A model generated the notes under the pieces. It saw only the letters and a list, made by a program, of their open reading frames with translations, made no database searches and had not been told where the DNA came from. From JAJRPT01 sp965661945 (lineage in GTDB: Bacteria > Bacteroidota > Ignavibacteria > Kapaibacteriales > UBA2268), in contig CBFIFP010000001.1 of NCBI GenBank assembly GCA_965661945.1, positions 496,001 through 560,000 of the forward strand: a stretch of 64,000 nt of DNA, written 5' to 3'. Shown here in pieces: positions 41,144 to 50,359 of the stretch; the stretch's first letter is position 1, and each line of letters opens with the position of its first letter. The position numbers and the translations under genes are program-made.

Positions 41144-43144
41144 TTAATCTATAATTGGCAAAGTAGGACTAGCCAATAAAACTTTCTCTTTTTTAGAGAT
41201 ATCCAAAAGACTTAACATGTAGTCAAATTGAATTTTAATATTTTTAGGTAAATTATCAGTAAGTATTTTAAATTCAGATTGACTTATTCCAAGCTTACTA
41301 ATTATATCATAAGTAAGTTTAGATTGAATATCGCCTTCCATTAAAGATTCAAAGAATTCTTTTAGAGCGTCGCCTTTTTTAGGAAATTCTTTCACATAAA
41401 CTTTGGTATCCTCATCAACACCAATCTCTTTTTTAGCAATCTTTATAGTTTCTTCCATACCACCAAGATAGTCAATTAATCCAAGTTTATGAGCTTCTTC
41501 TCCCGTATAAACTCTTCCCTTTGCTTTAGAGCGCATTTCATCATAAGAAAAACCTCTGCTTTCAGCAGCTTTAGAGACAAAACTTTCGTAAATCCCTCCA
41601 GCTATTTCTCTTAGTTTAGCAACATCTTTATCAGAATAAGGATAAACACCTGTCATAAAATCAGCAGATGGACCTGTTGTTATTGTATCGAATTTTAAAC
41701 CAATCATCTCAGCAGTTCCGCTTAAATTAGGAACAGATAAAATCACACCAATCGAACCAGTTATAGTTTGTGGGTGAGCAATAATTTTATCACAAGCCAT
41801 AGCCATATAATAACCACCAGAAGCCGCAACACTACTCATTGAAGCAATCACCGGCTTAACCTTAGTTGTTAGTCTTATCTCTTCCCACATCTCGTCAGAA
41901 GCCATTGCCGATCCACCAGGAGAGTCAATTCTAAGAATAATGACTTTTATATCCTCGTCTTCTCTTGCTTGTTTCAAATGATTTATAAAAGTTTTAGCAT
42001 AAATGCCATCACCAGAACTATTAAATGGACTATTGTCAGCTTTACCAGAATTTATAGCACCAGAAGCATAAATAATTCCAATTTGATTATCTTTATCAAT
42101 ATTTTCTGGCAAATCAAAACTCGAATTCAAATATCTACCAACACTAACCAGTCTTAATTCATCATCACTCATTTTCTTCTTATCTTTATCTGTACTTTTT
42201 TCTGCATCTTCTTTATAATCAACTTTAGAATGTATAAATCTTCTTAAATCTTGCTCAGACATCAAAACATCTATAAAACCATTAGCCAAGATTGGTTTAG
42301 TAGTATAAAACCCCTCATTCAGAGACATCATAATATTTTCTTTTGAAATACCCCTAAACTCCTCTACCTCAGCTATAAAAGAATTATATCTATCTTGTAA
42401 TAAAAGTCTTAACTCATGCTTAGCAGAATCAGAGTAAGAATCTCTCGAAAACTGCTCCCCTGCAGATTTATAATCTTCAAATTGTATTGTTAAAAACTCT
42501 ACACCTATTTTAGAAAACATAGTTTTAAAAAATGGATTAGTAATAGCAAAACCATTCAACTCTAACATACCCTCAGTTGGCATAAAAATAGAATCTGCTG
42601 GCAAAGCAGAAAGATAAGTAGACTCATTACCAACTTCAATAAAAGAGTAAATAAATTTACCAGATTCTTTAAAATCTTTTAAGGCATTATTAATCTCTAA
42701 AGCACGATTATAAGGTAAAGAGGAAGATGGTTTAAGGTAGATACCAGAAATCCTTTCGTCAGTCTTAGCTTTTTCTATCGCAAGTAAAGTATTAAAAAAT
42801 GAATTAGATTTAGACTTGCCATCAAAAATTTCTGCGAAAGGGTTTTCCTCAGTCTTTTCCGGCACACCATTTTCTAATTCTAAATATAAAATTGATTTAT
42901 CTTTTAACTCTAATGAAGCCCCTTGAGAGCTACTAAAATTTATTTCTGAAAACTGCGAACCGATGTATGCTACAACTCCCACAATAGTAAGTAAAAACAA
43001 ACCAATAGAACCTATAACTATCACAATTGGTATCCACCACTTAGAACCACCAGATTTAACTTGATAATTAGCCGGATAAGGTGGCATTTGAGGTCTTTTT
43101 GGTTGACCTTGGTTTGAATTTTCATCTTTTAAATCGCTCATCAT
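41144..43144 (-). CDS. sppA: Signal peptide peptidase SppA, 67K type
   Basis: 666-residue inner-membrane serine protease that degrades released signal peptides. After a proline-rich cytoplasmic tail (QPKRPQMPPYPANYQ) comes one transmembrane helix (WWIPIVIVIGSIGLFLLTIVG). Two homologous crotonase-like domains follow. The N-terminal one carries the general-base Lys in FEDYKSAGEQFSRDS (about residue 222); the C-terminal one carries the nucleophilic Ser in SVAASGGYYMAMACDKI (about residue 441), preceded by RIDSPGGSAMASDEM, the oxyanion region. The Ser-Lys dyad split over two domains defines the 67K form found in E. coli. Two adjacent ATG codons (43144, 43141) follow AAGGATTT. Monocistronic by its terminator. 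The promoter is not obvious. Confidence 0.93.
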   Translation of the reverse strand: MMSDLKDENSNQGQPKRPQMPPYPANYQVKSGGSKWWIPIVIVIGSIGLFLLTIVGVVAYIGSQFSEINFSSSQGASLELKDKSILYLELENGVPEKTEENPFAEIFDGKSKSNSFFNTLLAIEKAKTDERISGIYLKPSSSLPYNRALEINNALKDFKESGKFIYSFIEVGNESTYLSALPADSIFMPTEGMLELNGFAITNPFFKTMFSKIGVEFLTIQFEDYKSAGEQFSRDSYSDSAKHELRLLLQDRYNSFIAEVEEFRGISKENIMMSLNEGFYTTKPILANGFIDVLMSEQDLRRFIHSKVDYKEDAEKSTDKDKKKMSDDELRLVSVGRYLNSSFDLPENIDKDNQIGIIYASGAINSGKADNSPFNSSGDGIYAKTFINHLKQAREDEDIKVIILRIDSPGGSAMASDEMWEEIRLTTKVKPVIASMSSVAASGGYYMAMACDKIIAHPQTITGSIGVILSVPNLSGTAEMIGLKFDTITTGPSADFMTGVYPYSDKDVAKLREIAGGIYESFVSKAAESRGFSYDEMRSKAKGRVYTGEEAHKLGLIDYLGGMEETIKIAKKEIGVDEDTKVYVKEFPKKGDALKEFFESLMEGDIQSKLTYDIISKLGISQSEFKILTDNLPKNIKIQFDYMLSLLDISKKEKVLLASPTLPIID

Positions 43145-43221
43145 AAATCCTTAAAGAATAATAAATAAAATAATTAGTAAATTAGGGTATTTACGATTAT
43201 ATTAACCTTCAAGTTACAAAC

Positions 43222-43254
43222 TTGTTAAATAATAATATTATTTCTTTAATTTTG
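43222..43254 (+). promoter_or_regulatory. Possible promoter of the GNAT-nitrilase gene
   Basis: TTG at 43222-43224 and TAATTTTG at 43247-43254, spacing 22, near the upper end of the Bacteroidota range. The ATG follows 32 bases later after AAAGGATTT, a good ribosome-binding stretch for this genome. Confidence 0.4.
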
Positions 43255-43286
43255 TATATTATTAAAATATTTATTATAAAGGATTT

Positions 43287-44810
43287 ATGGATCAAGATAC
43301 TCAAAAAATTGAACTCGCATACTTAACTATTTCAAATTACGAAGAACTAAAAGAAGCAATGAAAATTGCATATAGCACTTTACCAAATTCCTACTGGGAA
43401 GAATTTCAAATCAGAACACTTTTAAGAAAATTTCCTGAAGGTCAAGTTGTTGTTAAAGTTAACGACGAAATTGCAGGTTGCGCCCTTTCAATAATAATTG
43501 ACTATGATAAGTTTGAAGACTTTCATACTTATGAACAAATAACCGGCAATAATACTTTTAATACCCATTCAGAAAATGGAGAAACACTATACGGTATAGA
43601 CTTATTTATCAAACCAGAGTTTAGAGGTTTAAGATTAGGGAGAAGACTATATGATTACAGAAAAGAAATTTGCGAAAAATTAAACCTAAAAGCAATTATA
43701 TTTGGTGGTAGAATTCCTAATTATCATGAATATGAAAAAGAACTAACACCAAAACAATATCTTGATAAAGTAAAAAGTAAACTAATCTACGACCCAGTAT
43801 TAAGTTTTCAATTATCAAATGACTTCAGACCCGTAAGAGTAATTAAAAATTACTTAAAAGGCGACGATGTATCCAAAGAATATGCTATTCTATTAAAATG
43901 GGATAACATATATTATGAAAAACCATCAAAACGAATAAAAGATATAAAAAGAATAGTAAGATTAGGATTAGTCCAATGGCAAATGAGAAACTACAAAGAT
44001 ATTGACGATTTAATGCAACAAGCAGAATACTTTATCGATACATTAAGTACTTACAAAAGTGACTTCGCACTATTTCCTGAGTTTTTCAATGCCCCACTAA
44101 TGGCAAAATATAATAGTCTCACTGAAGCAGAAGCAATTAGAAAACTTTCTGATTACACATCACCTTTAGTTCAAGAGTTTTCAAAACTTGCTATCTCTTA
44201 TAATATAAATATTATCACAGGAAGTATGCCAGAGAAAGTAAATGATGAACTCTATAATGTAGGTTATTTATGTCAGCGTAACGGAGATATAAACCGCTAC
44301 GAGAAAATCCACGTAACTCCTGACGAAAGCAAAGTATGGGGAATGAAAGGTGGAAATCAAATACAAAGCTTTAATACAGATTGTGGTAAAATCGGAATCT
44401 TAATTTGTTATGACGTAGAGTTCCCAGAATTAGGAAGGTTACTTGCTGATGAAGGCATTGACATTCTTTTTGTTCCTTTCTTAACAGATACCCAAAATGG
44501 TTATTCAAGAGTAAGACATTGCGCTCAAGCAAGAGCAATCGAAAATGAATGTTATGTTGCAATTGCAGGCAGTGTTGGAAACCTACCTAACGTGCATAAT
44601 ATGGATATTCAGTATGCTCAATCAATGGTTTTCACTCCTTGTGATTTCCAATTCCCAAATAATGGAGTAAACTCTGAAGCAACTCCTAATACTGAGATGA
44701 TACTAATTTCTGATGTAGATTTAGATTTATTATTAGACTTGCATAATTTTGGTAGTGTAAAAAATCTGAAAGATAGAAGAAATGATTTATACACTTTGAG
44801 AAGGAAATAA
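43287..44810 (+). CDS. Bifunctional GNAT acetyltransferase / carbon-nitrogen hydrolase (nitrilase superfamily)
   Basis: 507-residue fusion. Residues 1-210 are a GNAT domain with the acetyl-CoA pyrophosphate loop in FRGLRLGRRLYDYRKEIC (RxxGxGxx type). Residues 225-505 are a nitrilase-like CN-hydrolase with the complete catalytic triad: Glu in FALFPEFFNAP (about 265), Lys in YEKIHVTPDE (about 339) and Cys in IGILICYDVEFPELG (about 372). The pairing of these two domains occurs as a conserved family in Bacteroidota and other bacteria; substrates are unknown, and amide cleavage coupled to N-acyl transfer is only an inference. No signal peptide. The gene has its own probable promoter and no neighbour in the same operon; a dispersed-repeat-like element follows its stop. 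Confidence 0.88.
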   Translation: MDQDTQKIELAYLTISNYEELKEAMKIAYSTLPNSYWEEFQIRTLLRKFPEGQVVVKVNDEIAGCALSIIIDYDKFEDFHTYEQITGNNTFNTHSENGETLYGIDLFIKPEFRGLRLGRRLYDYRKEICEKLNLKAIIFGGRIPNYHEYEKELTPKQYLDKVKSKLIYDPVLSFQLSNDFRPVRVIKNYLKGDDVSKEYAILLKWDNIYYEKPSKRIKDIKRIVRLGLVQWQMRNYKDIDDLMQQAEYFIDTLSTYKSDFALFPEFFNAPLMAKYNSLTEAEAIRKLSDYTSPLVQEFSKLAISYNINIITGSMPEKVNDELYNVGYLCQRNGDINRYEKIHVTPDESKVWGMKGGNQIQSFNTDCGKIGILICYDVEFPELGRLLADEGIDILFVPFLTDTQNGYSRVRHCAQARAIENECYVAIAGSVGNLPNVHNMDIQYAQSMVFTPCDFQFPNNGVNSEATPNTEMILISDVDLDLLLDLHNFGSVKNLKDRRNDLYTLRRK

Positions 44811-45159
44811 TCCCAAATTGTCCAATAGAAATTGAAAAAGCACGTCATTCTGAGCGCAGCGAAGAATCTCGTTAGTTTTTGCAAGGTTCTAAATATTAGG
44901 AATATAGATAGTTATAAGATATTTCTGCATTTATACATTTTTTTTAATGTTTATACTTTTTTTGACAGCCCCGAATAAAGAATTTTATCTATAAATAAAT
45001 ATAGATTTAAAACAATATTATTAAAATAAACTAAATTCTTTTGGACAATATGGAATTATCCCTGTTTTAATTAACAAGAATATTCAACATTTTTGATTTC
45101 AAAAAAATAAAATCAAAAATATTTCTTAAATTTGTAATATAATTTTTAGAAGAATTAAA
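44811..45159. other. 349-base intergenic region
   Basis: Holds the repeat element at 44841-44880 and then AT-rich sequence without open frames. TAAATTTG at 45127-45134 could be a -7 element for the TPR gene, but no TTTG box stands at the right distance. A minus-strand frame of 88 codons (44618-44884) begins with RFFAALRMT, a translation of the repeat itself, and is not a gene. Confidence 0.6.
44841..44880. repeat. CGTCATTCTGAGCGcAGCGAAGAATCT-type dispersed repeat
   Basis: The 40-base stretch is clearly richer in G+C than its surroundings and matches a motif family (CATTCTGAGCG.AGCGAAGAATCT) that I know as a common intergenic repeat in many Bacteroidota and other genomes, where its reverse strand gives the familiar spurious peptide RFFAALRMT. 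Only one copy is seen in this window. Confidence 0.6.
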
Positions 45160-46089
45160 ATGGAAATATCACCACTATTTGCAGTTGACGCTGAAGAGTT
45201 GCTTGAACAGGGAAAAGTTCAGGAAGCAATTGATTTATGTCTTAACGGGTTAGAAGTTTACCCAGGTTATCCTGCTGGTGAAGCAACTCTGGCTAAATGT
45301 TATAAATTATCGGGAAATTCAGAAAAGGCAAATGAAATATTAAATATTGCAATTCAGAAAAACCCTTTTAATAAAGCACTCGACACTCTCAAAAAATACG
45401 ACCTTGACCTAAGCAATATTGAAAAAATTCAAACTAAAAGAAGCAAAACTCAAGTAAAAAATAAAAGATTTCCAGACTCTACAACTGATAATCTTGATAA
45501 TATTGAAAATGTTAATAGTGTTGAAGAATTTCAAAACAAATCATTCAATTCTAATATTAACTCAATCGAAGAAACTACTAATGTAGTTGCTGAGGAATTA
45601 GATATCAACAATTTTAGTGAAAACGACAGCACTACTGATGAAATTTATATAGATTATCAAGAAATAGATTTAATTCCTGGAATAAACCAATTACCAATAA
45701 TTCCAATAAATCAATCCTACAAACCTGAATTTATAGTTTTATCGCTTAGCAATTTTCCAATAATTTTCAACAATAATCATAATATTTCTTTATTAGAATA
45801 TAACGTAGATGAATATATGAAACTTGCTGATAATCTTAAAGTTGCAAAAATTAAAATAACTGATAAAGAATTCCCTGAACCAATCAATCCAGAAATAAAA
45901 ATAGAAGATTTTGCCACAGAAACCATGGCTGAAATATTTTTTGATCAAGGAAAACACAATGAAGCAATAAAAGCATACACCCAATTAACAAAAAAATATC
46001 CAGATAAAAAAGAAGATTACGCTAAGAAAATAGACTTAATCGAACAAGAAAAGCTAAAAGAATTAGAAATCAAAAATAAATTCAAATAA
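45160..46089 (+). CDS. TPR-repeat protein
   Basis: 309 residues without signal peptide. Two tetratricopeptide-like units open the protein (AEELLEQGKVQEAIDLCLNG and LEVYPGYPAGEATLAKCYKL, then GNSEKANEILNIAIQKNP), and one closes it (ETMAEIFFDQGKHNEAIKAY, then TQLTKKYPDKKEDYAKKI). The middle 150 residues are Asn/Glu/Ser-rich and look disordered. TPR proteins bind partner proteins; no partner is suggested. The gene precedes the phosphohexomutase by 16 bases with an AAAAAGGAACAAAA leader, so they are co-transcribed. Long disordered linkers between terminal TPRs suggest a scaffold. The start is supported by a -7-like element 26 bases upstream. Confidence 0.75.
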   Translation: MEISPLFAVDAEELLEQGKVQEAIDLCLNGLEVYPGYPAGEATLAKCYKLSGNSEKANEILNIAIQKNPFNKALDTLKKYDLDLSNIEKIQTKRSKTQVKNKRFPDSTTDNLDNIENVNSVEEFQNKSFNSNINSIEETTNVVAEELDINNFSENDSTTDEIYIDYQEIDLIPGINQLPIIPINQSYKPEFIVLSLSNFPIIFNNNHNISLLEYNVDEYMKLADNLKVAKIKITDKEFPEPINPEIKIEDFATETMAEIFFDQGKHNEAIKAYTQLTKKYPDKKEDYAKKIDLIEQEKLKELEIKNKFK

Positions 46090-46105
46090 CAAAAAAGGAA
46101 CAAAA

Positions 46106-47503
46106 ATGATAAAATTTGGAACAGATGGCTGGAGAGCAAAGATTGCCAAAGACTTTACATTCGAAAATTTACACTTTGCTGCTTTAGGAACCGCAAATTA
46201 TTTATTAAAAAAAGGAAAAGATAACTTAAAAGTTGTAATAGGATACGATACCAGATTTCTTTCAGATAAATTTGCTGAAGAAGTTGCAAAAGTGCTTGCC
46301 CAATCAAATATAAAAGTTGTTTTATCCGATGGAATTTCTACAACTCCCCAAATATCATATTTAACTAAAGTCTTAAATGCGGACTTAGGTGTAGTTATCA
46401 CGGCATCACATAATCCACCAGAATACTCTGGATACAAGGTAAAAGGTAGATTTGGAGGACCCTCAGACCCAGAAGAAGTATTTGAAATTGAAAAAGAAGT
46501 TAATAAAGCTGAACTTGCAAAAAAACAAATTAAACTAAACGAACTTAATCAATATATTAACAACAACTTAATCTCACTTCTTGACTTCAAAAAAGATTAC
46601 TACCAATACATAAAAAAACAAATTGATATAGAATCCATTAAAAAAGCAAATTTTAAAATATTATATGACCCAATGTTTGGAGCAGGAATTTTAAATATAA
46701 ACCACTTATTAGATAATGTCCAAACAATCCACGATTATCATAATCCATCATTTGGAAACGTTGACCACCCCGAACCAATTGCCGAATGTCTTGGAGAATT
46801 AATAGATTTAACAAAAAAAGGTAATTATGATTTTGTATTTGCTACTGACGGAGATGCTGACAGAATAGGAACAATTGACGGAGAAGGTAACTTTGTTGAT
46901 TCTCATAGAATTTATATGATATTATTAAAATATCTATATGAATTTAAAGGTATTAGAGGTAAAGTTGCAAAAACTGTTTCTCTTACAACAATGGTCAATA
47001 AATATTGTGAAAAACATAACATCCCATTAATTGAAACTCCTGTTGGATTTAAATATATAGCCAAACTAATGGTCGAAGAAGATATTCTTATAGGTGGTGA
47101 AGAAAGCGGTGGGCTATCAACCAAATTACACATCCCAGAAAGAGATGGTATCTTCAATGCTATTTTAATTATGGAAGTTATGGTAAAAAGAAACATGTCT
47201 TTAAAACAACTTTCTGATGAATTAGACCAAGAATTTGGAACACACAGATATAAAAGAAAAGATATTAAAGTTAAAGAAGAAGAAAAAGAAAGAATCCTAA
47301 ATAAATGCAAATCAGGTGTTGATAAACTTTCAAAATATCAAGTAATAAAAATTGACAGTACAGATGGTTACAAATTCTTCGTCGATGGTGGTTGGCTACT
47401 TATAAGAGCATCTGGTACTGAGCCACTATTAAGAATTTATAGCGAAGCAACAAATTACCAAATGGTAGATGAGCTAATTAATGCAGGGATAAACCTCGCC
47501 TAA
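46106..47503 (+). CDS. Phosphoglucomutase/phosphomannomutase family protein
   Basis: 465-residue alpha-D-phosphohexomutase, which interconverts hexose 1- and 6-phosphates through a bisphosphate intermediate and supplies sugar nucleotides for the envelope. All four domain signatures are seen: the phosphoserine loop TASHNPPEYSGYKVKG (Ser about residue 100), the metal loop FATDGDADRIG (about 248), the sugar-specificity loop GGEESGGLS (about 330) and the phosphate-binding loop RASGTEPLLRIYSEA (about 433). GEESGG fits glucose/mannose-type enzymes rather than GlmM. The N-terminus MIKFGTDGWRAKIAKDFT is complete. It is the last gene of the TPR-pgm unit and is followed by a strong terminator. Substrate choice between glucose and mannose remains open. 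Confidence 0.9.
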   Translation: MIKFGTDGWRAKIAKDFTFENLHFAALGTANYLLKKGKDNLKVVIGYDTRFLSDKFAEEVAKVLAQSNIKVVLSDGISTTPQISYLTKVLNADLGVVITASHNPPEYSGYKVKGRFGGPSDPEEVFEIEKEVNKAELAKKQIKLNELNQYINNNLISLLDFKKDYYQYIKKQIDIESIKKANFKILYDPMFGAGILNINHLLDNVQTIHDYHNPSFGNVDHPEPIAECLGELIDLTKKGNYDFVFATDGDADRIGTIDGEGNFVDSHRIYMILLKYLYEFKGIRGKVAKTVSLTTMVNKYCEKHNIPLIETPVGFKYIAKLMVEEDILIGGEESGGLSTKLHIPERDGIFNAILIMEVMVKRNMSLKQLSDELDQEFGTHRYKRKDIKVKEEEKERILNKCKSGVDKLSKYQVIKIDSTDGYKFFVDGGWLLIRASGTEPLLRIYSEATNYQMVDELINAGINLA

Positions 47504-47523
47504 CTAATTTACTTAATAAATTT

Positions 47524-47560
47524 AAAGTCATAGAGATAATCTATGGCTTTTTATTTTATA
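47524..47560 (+). terminator. Intrinsic terminator of the phosphohexomutase gene
   Basis: An 11-base-pair stem with one G-T pair (47524-47534 with 47540-47550, loop GATAA), followed by TTTATTTTAT, 20 bases after the stop codon. Confidence 0.85.
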
Positions 47561-47617
47561 TCATTTTTAATTTAAATTCGTAATACAAAAAACATGTATC
47601 ATTAAATAAAATCAAAA

Positions 47618-50359
47618 ATGAAAACACTTTCTACAATCTTATTAATATTAATTTCATATAACTTAACACAATCTCAACAAGTCGGATTTCATCCCTACAA
47701 CTTAGACTTTGAAATAGGTGAATCAAACAGAATGCCTTACAGTTGGGAATTAACCAAAAATAGCGCTGACAATGATTATATTGCTTACGCAACCAATAAA
47801 ATAACTCACTCAGGAAACCGAGCCCTACTACTTTTTAATCAAACAGAATACAAACAGGGAATGTACGGAACTGTTTACCAAAGATTCGATGCTAATAGAT
47901 ATAGAGGTAAAAAAGTTAAATTTAGTGCCAATATTAAAACAGATTTAGCAAACGATTCCTCTGAAGTACGATTATTTATAAACGAATATAATAGAAACAG
48001 AAAATCAAATCAAGTTGAAATGATGGGTGAAAACCCCATAACTAAAGCTGACTATGAAAACTATGAAATTGAAATTACCATTTCAAAAGATGCATTTTTC
48101 ATCTCAATCGGATTTACACTATTAGGAATAGGTAATTTATACGTAGATAACGTTAAATTTGAAGTGATTGATGATATAAATTATGAAATTGTAGATAAAT
48201 ATGAATTAAATGATAAACAAATTGATAATATATTAAATTTTGGAAAAATATATTCTTATGCTAAATACTATCAATCCACTTCACAAATTCAAAATCTAAA
48301 CCATTACAACTTTTTAAGATATGGTATCTCCCAAAACATTGAAACAGAAAATCAAGTAAGTACTCTAAAAAATTTATTTAATAGTATTACGCCAAACCTG
48401 CAAATAAATAACAACAATGAATTCCAAGCAATTGAGTTAAACCAAGAACAAATCAAAGATTTCTCAATTTTATATAAACACCGTGTTCTTTTTAACGATT
48501 GCTACCCAACAATATCACAATCAGAAATCAAAAACATATACGCTCCAGATAAATCAAAACAAGGTTTTATGATGAGAAACATAAAGCATCTTGGATTGCA
48601 AAACAAAGAATTAGTATTTAGTGCAAGAGCAAAAGCAGATTTAATAAACTTATACTCCGATGCACAACTTTGGTTAAGAGTCTTTAGAGGAAACGAACCA
48701 GAGATAAATGTTTACATGCAAGAAAACCCCATTACCTCAAATCAATGGAAAGAATACAACATAAGTCAAGTAATTCCAGATGATGCCACAGAAATTAAAG
48801 TTGGATGCGTTCTAAATGGTGATGGAACAGTTTGGTTTGATGACATAAAGTTTTCAGTAAGAGAAAATGGTAAACTAATCGAATTAGAAAATGGATTAGA
48901 GAACTTTGACAATTATAAAATTGGAGAAATTCCAAAAGATTGGTCAATACCATATTCAGTAAGTCAGTTAGGTTATGAATTTTATGTCGATGATACTTAC
49001 TCATCTTCCAAAAATAATTCAATGAAAATTACAACTGAAAATACACACATCATTAACTATCCAAATGATAACGAATTAGTTACAATTAAAATCAATGATA
49101 GTTTATTCATAAATTATCCTATAACCCATCATATAAATCAAACCGGAACCTTACCAAACGTTGATCCAGAACAATTAAATAACTTTCTTACATTTATTGA
49201 ATCCCACAACATACGAGAAAATGACTTTTATTCACAAATAGCAACAATCACTGAAATTTATGTAAACTTAAAACACTTTTACATTTATGAAGACTTAGAC
49301 CCAAATTTAGACATTCAATTCAAAAACACATTAAAAAAGTTTTCCAAAAACGAACTTTCTTTCAATCAATCTATGCGTTATTTAACATCATTCCTAAAAG
49401 ATAGTCAAATAAACTTTTGGAAAATAAATGATGAAAATAGTTTTTCTTTCCCTTTTTCAGTAAATAAAATTGGTGAAGATTACATTGTAACAGAATTATA
49501 TGAAAAAGAAAGTGAAATAAAAATTGGCGATAAGCTATTAAAAATCAATAATGTTGATTTTGATGAATTAGTTAAAAATGAATTAAAACTCAGACCCGGA
49601 ATAAACGAAAATTATAAAACTATTAAAGCAATTTCTAGCTATATGTTAGATGCTTCTAAGGATTCAACAAAAATTTACAACTTAGAATTTGAAAGCGGAA
49701 AAAAACAATTAAAGAAAAACAAAATACCGAGCGATTATCTTAACACAGAAAACTTTGACCTCGCAAAACCAGAAGAAAATATTTTATATGTAAATATGGC
49801 AATGGTAGAAGATAAATTCTTTAAATATCTTGTAGATGAAATTGCTGATATCGAAGGAATAATTTTTGACGCCAGAGGTAACACATTATTATCTGAGCAC
49901 TTCCTAGGATATTTCTTAGATAACGAAGTACCAACAAATCAATCAAGAATCCCCTACTATGTTCATCCTGACAAAAACAAAATCAGTTATGAAGTAATAC
50001 AGCCAAACCTTCAAAAACTTTCCAAAAACATAACTAAAAACATTGTATTCTTAATCGACGAAAATACAATAGGATACACAGAGTTTGTAATGTATTTAGT
50101 TAAATATTATAATTTAGGAACACTAATAGGACGAAACACCGTTGGAATGGCACACGATGTTGTTTCTATACCTTTACCGCTCGATTACAACTTTTCTATG
50201 AGTGTTTTTGATATTTATAGTCCAAATAAAAAATCTTCTCTGTCTTTTAAAGTTATAGAGCCAGATATCTATGTTGAACAAAACTCTGACCTCGAAAGAG
50301 ATCACATTCTTGAAAAAAGTATAGAATTTTTAAAAAATAAATCAAAAGACAACAAATGA
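47618..50359 (+). CDS. Exported S41 peptidase-like protein with two jelly-roll domains; catalytic serine apparently lost
   Basis: 913 residues with signal peptide (MKTLSTILLILISYNLTQSQ). Two carbohydrate-binding-like jelly rolls occur at about residues 25-190 (NLDFEIGESNRMPYSWEL to NLYVDNVKFEV) and 290-425 (YSDAQLWLRVFRGNEPEI to GTVWFDDIKFSV). The C-terminal 260 residues have the S41/TSPc fold with a PDZ-like piece (IKIGDKLLKINNVDFDELV), EGIIFDARGNT, VFLIDENTIGYTEFVMYLVKYY and GTLIGRNTVGMAHD. In active S41 enzymes the segment reads like TxSAxE; here it is TIGYTE, with glycine at the nucleophile position, and the Ctp-type lysine (GxxTxGK) is absent, so it is probably not a protease. The stop overlaps the Ig-domain gene start (ATGA), pointing to a joint surface function. 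Confidence 0.75.
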   Translation: MKTLSTILLILISYNLTQSQQVGFHPYNLDFEIGESNRMPYSWELTKNSADNDYIAYATNKITHSGNRALLLFNQTEYKQGMYGTVYQRFDANRYRGKKVKFSANIKTDLANDSSEVRLFINEYNRNRKSNQVEMMGENPITKADYENYEIEITISKDAFFISIGFTLLGIGNLYVDNVKFEVIDDINYEIVDKYELNDKQIDNILNFGKIYSYAKYYQSTSQIQNLNHYNFLRYGISQNIETENQVSTLKNLFNSITPNLQINNNNEFQAIELNQEQIKDFSILYKHRVLFNDCYPTISQSEIKNIYAPDKSKQGFMMRNIKHLGLQNKELVFSARAKADLINLYSDAQLWLRVFRGNEPEINVYMQENPITSNQWKEYNISQVIPDDATEIKVGCVLNGDGTVWFDDIKFSVRENGKLIELENGLENFDNYKIGEIPKDWSIPYSVSQLGYEFYVDDTYSSSKNNSMKITTENTHIINYPNDNELVTIKINDSLFINYPITHHINQTGTLPNVDPEQLNNFLTFIESHNIRENDFYSQIATITEIYVNLKHFYIYEDLDPNLDIQFKNTLKKFSKNELSFNQSMRYLTSFLKDSQINFWKINDENSFSFPFSVNKIGEDYIVTELYEKESEIKIGDKLLKINNVDFDELVKNELKLRPGINENYKTIKAISSYMLDASKDSTKIYNLEFESGKKQLKKNKIPSDYLNTENFDLAKPEENILYVNMAMVEDKFFKYLVDEIADIEGIIFDARGNTLLSEHFLGYFLDNEVPTNQSRIPYYVHPDKNKISYEVIQPNLQKLSKNITKNIVFLIDENTIGYTEFVMYLVKYYNLGTLIGRNTVGMAHDVVSIPLPLDYNFSMSVFDIYSPNKKSSLSFKVIEPDIYVEQNSDLERDHILEKSIEFLKNKSKDNK

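Noticed and set aside
44618..44884. 88-codon minus-strand frame starting RFFAALRMT
   Set aside because: It is a translation of the dispersed repeat and then the antisense of the GNAT-nitrilase gene; this peptide is a familiar artefact.
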